Positions 57,600 to 64,000 of a stretch of DNA of 64,000 nt are shown here, one piece after another. Below the pieces are notes generated by a model that saw only the letters and a program-made list of their open reading frames with translations, made no database searches and had not been told where the DNA came from. The DNA is taken from contig CM060312.1 of assembly GCA_030674185.1 (NCBI GenBank), forward strand, positions 78,476,354-78,540,353, written 5' to 3'. Positions within the stretch are counted from its first letter, which is position 1, and each line of letters opens with the position of its first letter. The position numbers and the translations under genes were made by a program. Source of the DNA: Monoplex corrugatus (taxonomy: Eukaryota; Mollusca; Gastropoda; Littorinimorpha; Ranellidae).

Positions 57600-58850
57600 A
57601 AAGAAAAAAGACAAGTGAAGGATATGAATAACTGTAGAGCTGTTTCAATAGGATATTAAGAGCAAATCACACAGTTCCATTTAATAATGACAAATTATAA
57701 AAGTGGATAAACCAGATAATAATATTACTGTGAACATCAAGTTGGATTTAAGAAATGTTATTCTACAATTGATAATATATTCACTTTGTTGGCTGCGGTC
57801 CAGAAAAAAAGTTTGTAAATAATCAGAAGTTGTATGCTGCGTTCAGTTGTTTTGAAAAAGCTGTCGATTCCATTTCTAGGAAGGTCTTGTGGACTTTTTT
57901 TTTTTTTTAAAGTAGAGATCAGTTATATCGCCGTGTGAGATGAATGTACAAAGATGTCAGAGCTAAATAAGATCAGAGGCTAAATTATCAGATTATGAAA
58001 ATTATCAGATTATATTAACTGTCATCATCATCAGGTGCTTTGCCGTCATCATGGACTTCCATCTGTCTCTGTCTCTTGTTACCTCAAGCATCTCTTCCAC
58101 CCTCTTTGTCCTCAGCCACTCTGCAAATCCGTGTAGTATCTTCTCCCTGGGTCTACCTAGTGCTCTCTTCCCCTCCAGCTTTCCCGTCGTGACCAGTGCT
58201 CCAATTCCCCCTCCTCATAAAATGGCCTTCAAATGTTGCCTGTCTTTTCCTAATTTCCTTATGAATGATCTTCTTGTGTCTGCCTCCATGGAGACTGTCT
58301 CGTCTGTTTTCTTTGTTGTCCATGGAACTCTCAACATTCTTCTTAGAAACCACATCTCGGCTGCCTCTATCTTGTTCTGGCTTGCTTGTTGACTGTCCAC
58401 GCCTCACAACCGTATAACAGTATTGGTTCTATATAACATTCAAGAACTCTCTTCCTGATGTTATTGATAGGCATTTGTTGGTAAGAATGCTTTTCATCTT
58501 CTTGAATGCTGTTTTGTAGGTTTGGCTTGGCCCCAGGTATTAAAACTTATCAACTTGTCTCAAGGTTGTGCGGTATGCTGTAATTTTGCATGAGGGAATT
58601 TCCATGTTTTTTACTGATCACAGTGACTTCAGTCTTCCTGCTGTTTAGTTCCAACCCCTTACCTTTACTTTCTATTTTTATCATGTTAACTGCACTAGAG
58701 GGAGAAAGCAAGGAGATGTGTCTAGTTCTGTGTTGTGCCCTTGTTTATAAACGAACTTGCTTTAGAAATTATTGAAGAGGGGCGACATGGAATAACTATA
58801 CATTTGATTGAATTATCTATTTAGCTCTTTTTCCTCGTGTCCCTGACAAC
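57600..58850 (+). pseudogene. Old LINE reverse transcriptase, split by a younger LINE
   Basis: Before the insertion: HQVGFKKCYSTIDNIFTLLA, LYAAFSCFEKAVDSI (RT motif A region) and KLSDYI. After it: NCTRGRKQGDV.SSVL..LFINELALEII (motif B region). The two parts are collinear parts of one RT domain. The frame is decayed by stops and a T run at 57896-57909. Confidence 0.7.
58022..58685 (-). mobile_element. LINE family 2 copy nested in an older LINE
   Basis: Minus-strand copy with CAT tail at the left (58022-58034) and broken frames GRPREKIL, EMWFLRRMLRVPWTTKKTDE, ILLYGCEA and SRKTEV. Flanked by TTAACTG at 58015-58021 and 58686-58692 (7-bp target duplication). It lacks an internal segment relative to 50310-51224 (for example the YLGTIISSDG region is reduced). 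Confidence 0.85.
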
Positions 58851-59019
58851 TAAAAGGACATATATGAGTATAAAGTAGTCTATTTGCAGAGACCCAGGCG
58901 TCTATTTGCAGAGACCCAGGTTTTGGCACACAACTGACAGAGCTGGAATAATCTGGTGAACAGTTTTTTTAGAGCAGAGCCCTAACGCCCCAATGACTGT
59001 TCACGGAATGAACAACAGT

Positions 59020-59400
59020 TATTATTATTATTATTATTATTATTTTATTATTAATTGTTATTATATAATTATTATTATTATTCATCATCATCATCATCAT
59101 TATCATTATCATTATTACTATTGTTGTTGTTGTTGTTGTTGTTAGTAGTATTAGTATTAGTATCAGTACTATCATCATTATTATGAGTATAGCTGTTGCT
59201 GTTGTTGTTGTTGATGCTGTTGTTGTTGTTGTTGTTGTTATTGTTTTATTATTGTTGTTATTGTTGTTGTTATTACTATTATTATTATTATATTTTGATT
59301 ATCATTATCGTTAATATTAGTATCTTAATCATTATCAGTTCTAGTAGTAGTAGTAGTAGTACTACTACTACCACTACTACTACTACTACTACTACTGTCT
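59020..59400. repeat. Trinucleotide array (TTA, TCA, TTG, TAG, TAC)
   Basis: Successive TTA, CAT, TTG, TTA, TAG and ACTACT blocks with many point changes; contains the local palindrome AGTAGTAGTACTACTACT (59348-59365). Confidence 0.93.
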
Positions 59401-59611
59401 GCTGCTGCTGCTTGCTACTATCATACAAATACAGGTACACATTTAAACAGTTTTAAGTTTAGAGGTTCCCTTTACCCCACCTCTCCACACCAATCTAGCC
59501 TACCTATACCATGTACAATTTCTCCGGCCTAACCGGGGGCCTCCAGTGTGGCCTGATATGTGTTTTAAGATATATGTATGTAAGTCCGCTTATCTACACA
59601 CCCAACACTCT

Positions 59612-59810
59612 CCACTCTCTCTCTCTCTCTCTTTTTTTTTTTTTCATTCTTTCTCTCTCTCTCTCTGTCTTTGTCTTCGCTCTCTCTCTGTCTCTCTTTC
59701 TCTGTTCTCTTGTCTCTGAGTGTGTGTGTGTCTCTGTCTCTGTCTCTGTCTGTCTGTCTGTCTGTCTCTGTGTCTTTCTTCCACTTTTTCTCTCTCTGTC
59801 TTTGTCTTCG

Positions 59811-59864
<54 letters not shown>

Positions 59865-59872
59865 GTCCTCTG

Positions 59873-59903
<31 letters not shown>

Positions 59904-59905
59904 CT
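59612..59905. repeat. Polypyrimidine CT/CTGT array
   Basis: CT, TCTG and TTC mixtures with two near-copies of TCTCTGTCTTTGTCTTCGCT (about 59661 and 59792). Confidence 0.93.
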
Positions 59906-59960
59906 TTTCTCATATCATTACAAGACGTCACTACAGTAATGAAACCAAAGATCAAACCAA

Positions 59961-60318
59961 GTAGGTCTGGTTTACCTCCTAGGACTGCCGTAAGAGTTCA
60001 GAAGAATGTTAGCGCACTGTAGTATGAGACAGAACCAAAGAGAGAAAGGGAAGAGGGAGAGGCACCAGTGTGACAAGATTTTATGAGAGAGAGGAGTGAG
60101 ACAAAGACGGAGAGAGGGGCACAGAGAGAGAGAGAGAGAGAGAGGAGAGACAGAGAGAGAGAGTAGGTTTGGTTTACTCCTAGACTGCCGTAAGAGTTTA
60201 GAAGAATGTTAGCGCACTGTATGTATGAGACAGAACCAAAGAGAGAAGGGAAGAAGGGAGAGGCACCAGTGTGATACGATGTTATGATAGAGAGGAGTGA
60301 GACAAAGAGGGAGAGAGG
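59961..60318 (+). repeat. About 157-bp direct repeat, two copies
   Basis: 59961-60119 and 60162-60318 share TGCCGTAAGAGTT, AGAAGAATGTTAGCGCACTG and AGAGGCACCAGTGTGA, separated by a GA tract. Confidence 0.85.
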
Positions 60319-60319
60319 G

Positions 60320-60945
60320 AGACAGAGAGAGAGGGAGGGAGGAGTTAGGGAAGAGAGACAGAGACAGAGAGACTGAGAGACAGAGAGAGAGACAGAGACA
60401 GATCGTGATTTGAATCTTGAAAACGCTATTGTTGGGGCTTAGTAGCATCAGGTTCCTGTGAACAAGGAGAGACAGACAGACAGACAGCAGACAGACAGAC
60501 AGAGAGACAGAGAGACAGACAGAGAGAGACAGAGAGACAGAGACAGAGACAAGACAGAGACAGAGACAGTCAGACAGAGAAAGACGAGGAGTGAGAGGAA
60601 AAAGAGACAGAGAGACAGACAGACAGACAGACAGAGAAACGAGACAGAAGCAGAGAGACAGAGAACAGAGACAGAGCACAGACATAGAACAGACAGACAG
60701 ACAGCGAAGACAGAGACAGAGAAAAAGTGAAAGAAAGACACAGAGAGAGAGAGGAAGAGAGACAGACAGACAGACAAGACAGCAGAGACAGACAAAGACA
60801 GACAGAGACAGACAGAGACAGACAGACAGAGACAGAGACAGAGACAGAAGAGAGATCAGATCAAGAAGACAGAAAGACAGTCGATAGACAGTCAGACAGA
60901 CAGACAGACAGTCAGATAGACAGACAGACAGACAGAGTTCAGACT
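60320..60945. repeat. Polypurine GAGACA/GACA array
   Basis: GAGACA and GACAGACA repeats with short unique islands (60405-60465). Confidence 0.93.
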
Positions 60946-61254
60946 TTAGACTTCAAATGATTCATTTACGCTACAGTCGTTTTATGAAAAGGTGTGAAAT
61001 ACTACAGGTTGAAGGAGGGAGACAGAAGAGAGAGAGAGAGGAAAGGAAAGAGAGTGAGGCATACAGACAGACACAATGAGAGGGAGAGATTAATGAAGCA
61101 TGGTGGCGTTAGGTTCCATTGAACAGAGAAAGAGAGGGAGGGAGGAGAGGGAGAGAGGGGGAGGGGAGATCGTAATTTGAAACTTGAAAACATTATTATT
61201 CAAGGACAGTACTTTCTTATTTGGTAGCGATAGGATCTGTTGAACGTCTTTCAA

Positions 61255-61255
<1 letters not shown>

Positions 61256-61335
<80 letters not shown>

Positions 61336-61405
61336 AAGAGAAGAGAGAGAGGAAGAGAGAGAGAGGGGGGAGAGAGAGGGGGGAGGGAGGGAGGGAGAAT
61401 GCTCA
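61256..61405. repeat. (GA)n / GGGA array
   Basis: GA with GAAGA and GGAG interruptions, ending in GGGAGGGAGGGAG. Confidence 0.95.
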
Positions 61406-61689
61406 TCATAATCATCACCACTGTTACCATCTCTACCACCATCATCATCACCATCATTTCAGTTTCAGTTTCAGTTTCTCAAAACGACGTCTGCGCGCTC
61501 GGAACGAATTCCATATGCACTAACGTCACAGGTGCCATGAGTATGGTGATCGTGGCACAAGCCTTAAGCCTGCACATAAACCCATGAGCTGGCTAGGTAT
61601 CATCTGCCTCATCACAACCACATTGTTATCATCATTCCGACGAGAGAACTGATACAGGGAGAGGTTGGGAATGGTTACTGACTATATCG

Positions 61690-61915
61690 CCTTCTTTCTT
61701 TCTTTCTTTCTTTCTTTCTTCTTTTCTTTCTTTCTTTTCTTTCTTTCTCTCCTTTTTTCTTTCTTTCTTCTTTTCTTTCTTCTTTTCTTTCTTTCTTTTT
61801 CTTTTCTTTTCTTTCTTTCTTTCTTTCTTTCTTCTTTCTTTCTTTCTTTTTTCCCTTCTTCTTTCTTCTGTCTTTCTTTCTTTTTTTCTTTCTTCTTTCT
61901 TTCTTTCTTCTTCTT
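61690..61915. repeat. (TTTC)n array
   Basis: TTTC with CTTTTC and CTTC slips; pure pyrimidine except one G. Confidence 0.95.
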
Positions 61916-61930
61916 AAAACCAAAAAACTT

Positions 61931-62060
61931 TTAACCCTTCTGAGAGAATGAAAAGGTTGAAAGGTTTTGCTTTGATACCAAGGCTGACGATGTAGGTCGA
62001 TGATGAATTGGGTGAGAGAGAGCATAAGGGTTAAGTTTTTGCTTTGCTACTATGGTTTGT
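61931..62060 (+). mobile_element. Decayed TTAA element remnant, copy 11
   Basis: TTAACCCTTCTGAGAGAATG and AAAGGTTTTGCTTTGATACC... AAGGGTTAAGTTTTTGCTTT retain TTAA, B-arm-like and inner-arm pieces, but the A arm is not recognisable. Confidence 0.5.
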
Positions 62061-62139
62061 AGTTTATCCGCAATCAGACACAAAATGACAGATAGTGGAT
62101 CTCTTGGGCGGTAGGGTTCCCCGCATGTCCTTTCTGCGG

Positions 62140-62215
62140 GCTGACCGGTTCTTTTGATAGAGCCATGGACTCAAGATCTGATATCTCGAGTTCAACCCCA
62201 GCCCACCACTCTAAC
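62140..62215 (+). mobile_element. tRNA-Leu-like SINE head (possible)
   Basis: TTTTGATAGAGCCATGGACT then CAAGATCTGATATCTCGAGT and TCAACCCC: a B-box-like GAGTTCAACCC and an anticodon-loop string GACTCAAGATCTG close to tRNA-Leu(CAA). No intact cloverleaf. Confidence 0.35.
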
Positions 62216-62333
62216 AACTACTGGCCTGTTCGCTGCTCATTTCAATGTGTCCATTATTCTGATGGTGTCAGCTTAATCCTTCGTAGATAACCCTACCCTC
62301 ACCCCACCCTCTACTTCTCCGTTAATCATTTCA

Positions 62334-62458
62334 AGACCTTGCCAGTGCTTAGGGTTTTGCGCAGGCTTGGGGAGTCTGCCATATAAGTGCTGGCAGATTT
62401 GGGTGGAGCGCATATGGAATTGTCCGAGTGCAATGAACCCTCCTGAACAAACCTCACT
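62334..62458 (+). repeat. Single-copy relative of the 36-bp minisatellite and its flank
   Basis: One unit-like stretch (CAAGACCTTGCCAGTG, AGGGTTTTGCGCAGGC) followed by the same flank as 53060-53145 (CTGGCAGATTTGGGTGGAG, GCATATGGAATTGTC). Confidence 0.75.
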
Positions 62459-62549
62459 AACTCCGAAACTTCTGACGGTAATTCATAAACATTATTCGGA
62501 CCTAGCAACCACTAAGCACGACCCTATCTATATACAGGCCACCCGTACT

Positions 62550-62746
62550 TTAACTCTTTGACTCCGGACTCTGTCCACCAGCTGCAAAAACTTAACCCTC
62601 CGACTCCCTCACCCTAACTACCAGCTTCCTGCAGTAACCTGGTGGATAGGGTGAAGGGGTCAAAAGGTTAAGATTTTTTAGCTTTACTGGCATGGTTGAC
62701 AACGCAAAGATGTTGATAGACAAGAGTGCGGGAGTCAAAGGGTTAA
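62550..62746 (+). mobile_element. TTAA composite foldback element, copy 12 (A-inner-B)
   Basis: TTAA-bounded. A arm left (CAGCTGCAAAAACTTAACCC), inner palindrome nearly complete (CTTCCTGCAGTAACC), B arm right (TTACTGGCATGGTTGACAAC). Confidence 0.88.
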
Positions 62747-62969
62747 TTCAGATATTTGCCTCGGCTCTGCCCCGCGCTTTCGCGATATAATACCTCACTC
62801 TTATCCTTCTCGTGACTCAAAATCTCTAAGAGTGAATCTTCACTATCTGTCGGTCACGCAAAGAACAGGGTCACCCAGATTATAATTACAATCATTCTCT
62901 CTTTTTCGTGATTATAGACTTTTTTCTTCTTCTTCTTTTTTTGTTTGTTTTTTTGTTTGTATAGTTAGC

Positions 62970-63530
62970 ATTGTGCTGTGATATGGTGTGGTGTGGTGTG
63001 GTGTTTTGGTGTGTTGTGTGTGTGTGTGTGTGGTGTGTTTTGTGTGGTGTTTGTGGTGTGGGGTTGGTGTGGTGTGGTTGGTGTTGTGTGGTGTTGTGTT
63101 GGTATGGGGTTGTTTGGTGTGTTGTTGTGTTGTATGTGTTGTTGTTGTGTTGTGTGTGTGTGTGTGTGTGTTGTGGTGTGTTGTGTTGTTGGTGTTGTGG
63201 TGGTGTGTTGTGGTGTGTTGTGGTTGTGTTGTGTTGTGTTGTGTGTGTTGTTGGTGTGTTGTGTTGTGTGTTGTGTTGTGTTGTGTTGTGGTGGTGTGTT
63301 GTGTTGTGTGTTGTGTTGTGTTGTGTTGTGTTGTGTGTGTGGTGTGTGTGTGTTGTGTTGTGTTGTGTGTGCTGTGTTAGTTGTGTGTGGTGTGTTTTGA
63401 TTGGTTGGTTGTGATATGGTGTGTGTCGTGTGGTGTGGTGTGATATGGTGTAGTGTTGTGTTGTGTTATGTTTTGTTGTGTTGTGCTGTGCTGGGTTGTA
63501 TTGTACAATGTTGTGTTGTGTTGTGTTGTG
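62970..63530. repeat. G/T-only satellite (TGTTG, GTGTG)
   Basis: Over 500 bases of almost only G and T on the plus strand, mixtures of TGTTG, TGGTG and TGTG units. Open frames here are artefacts. Confidence 0.95.
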
Positions 63531-63575
63531 TTCCTCTTCAGTCCTCCTTTATTTTCTTTCCAGATGTTAAATCTC

Positions 63576-63576
63576 T

Positions 63577-63643
<67 letters not shown>

Positions 63644-63783
63644 TTCTCATCGATGACATGTTACTGTTTAAGCATCTCTCTTTTTCCCTCTGTCATCGAT
63701 GATGATACAGTAACCGCCACCTCCTCTCTCTGTCTTTCTATCTCTTTCTCTCGCTCTGTCTCTGTCTGTCTGTCTGTCTCTGT

Positions 63784-63852
<69 letters not shown>

Positions 63853-63990
63853 TCTCCTTCTCTCTTTCCCTCTTTCTACCTCCCCCTCTCTCTCTCCCTC
63901 CTTCTCTCTCCTTTTGATCGATGATGTATTAATGAAGTAAACATCTCTCTCTTTCCCTTTGTCAATAATGATAATGCAATAATCCACTCC
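63576..63990. repeat. CT, CTGT and TG arrays with a repeated unique spacer
   Basis: (CT)n 63576-63640, CTGT/CT 63722-63787, (TG)n 63788-63850, CT 63851-63910. The spacers at 63650-63720 and 63915-63990 are diverged copies of each other (TCGATGA..., AAACATCTCTCT, TTTCCCT.TGTCA). Confidence 0.9.
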
Positions 63991-64000
63991 CTTTTGTTTC

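Noticed and set aside
62971..63940. Open frames rich in Cys, Val and Trp or Leu-Ser
   Set aside because: G/T-only satellite and CT repeats without stops; no membrane-protein pattern beyond composition.

Overview
The window looks like a chromosomal segment from an invertebrate animal, most likely a gastropod mollusc. The reasons are split genes with small conserved exons and kilobase introns, GT-AG splicing, many RTE-like non-LTR retrotransposon copies, TTAA-flanked miniature elements, and a very heavy load of microsatellites and minisatellites. The species call is an inference. There is no bacterial-style operon, rRNA, intact tRNA or CRISPR array.

Layout. (1) 1-2040: 3' part of an RTE/BovB-like LINE with a long intact reverse-transcriptase frame. 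(2) 2405-3304: a 900-bp TTAA-flanked, piggyBac-like remnant. (3) 4566-22929, plus strand: the last six coding exons of a striatin-interacting protein gene (STRIP1/2 family, STRIPAK complex). One exon (6516-6610) is broken by several single-base indels, and the introns hold three large minisatellites. (4) 22930-28030: STRIP 3' UTR and an intergenic stretch with TTAA elements and a 46-bp minisatellite. (5) 44079-28347, minus strand: a complete seven-exon coding region for a BTB/POZ protein with nine C2H2 zinc fingers (about 1273 residues), with one apparent single-base frameshift in its largest exon. The two genes are convergent (tail to tail). (6) 44080-48120: upstream region of the zinc-finger gene, with a large Z-DNA-centred palindrome, a LINE remnant and a possible divergent promoter near 47.5-48.1 kb. 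(7) 48.5-64 kb: no recognisable host coding gene; a cluster of one LINE family, a 36-bp minisatellite, long CT/GA, CA/TG and pentanucleotide arrays, and one promoter-like CpG-containing block at 55.3-55.7 kb.

How the pieces relate. The two host genes are unrelated in function: STRIP is a cytoplasmic scaffold of the PP2A-Mob-kinase STRIPAK complex, and the zinc-finger protein is a probable nuclear DNA-binding regulator. Most of the remaining structure is mobile or tandem DNA. The most distinctive signal is a composite TTAA-ended foldback element of about 190 bp, present as ten recognisable copies plus two remnants. It has one A arm, one B arm and a nested inner palindrome sitting in a TTAA site of the outer element. 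A second signal is a 365-bp foldback carrying a hammerhead-like core; one copy has a 13-bp target duplication that includes the zinc-finger gene's stop codon.
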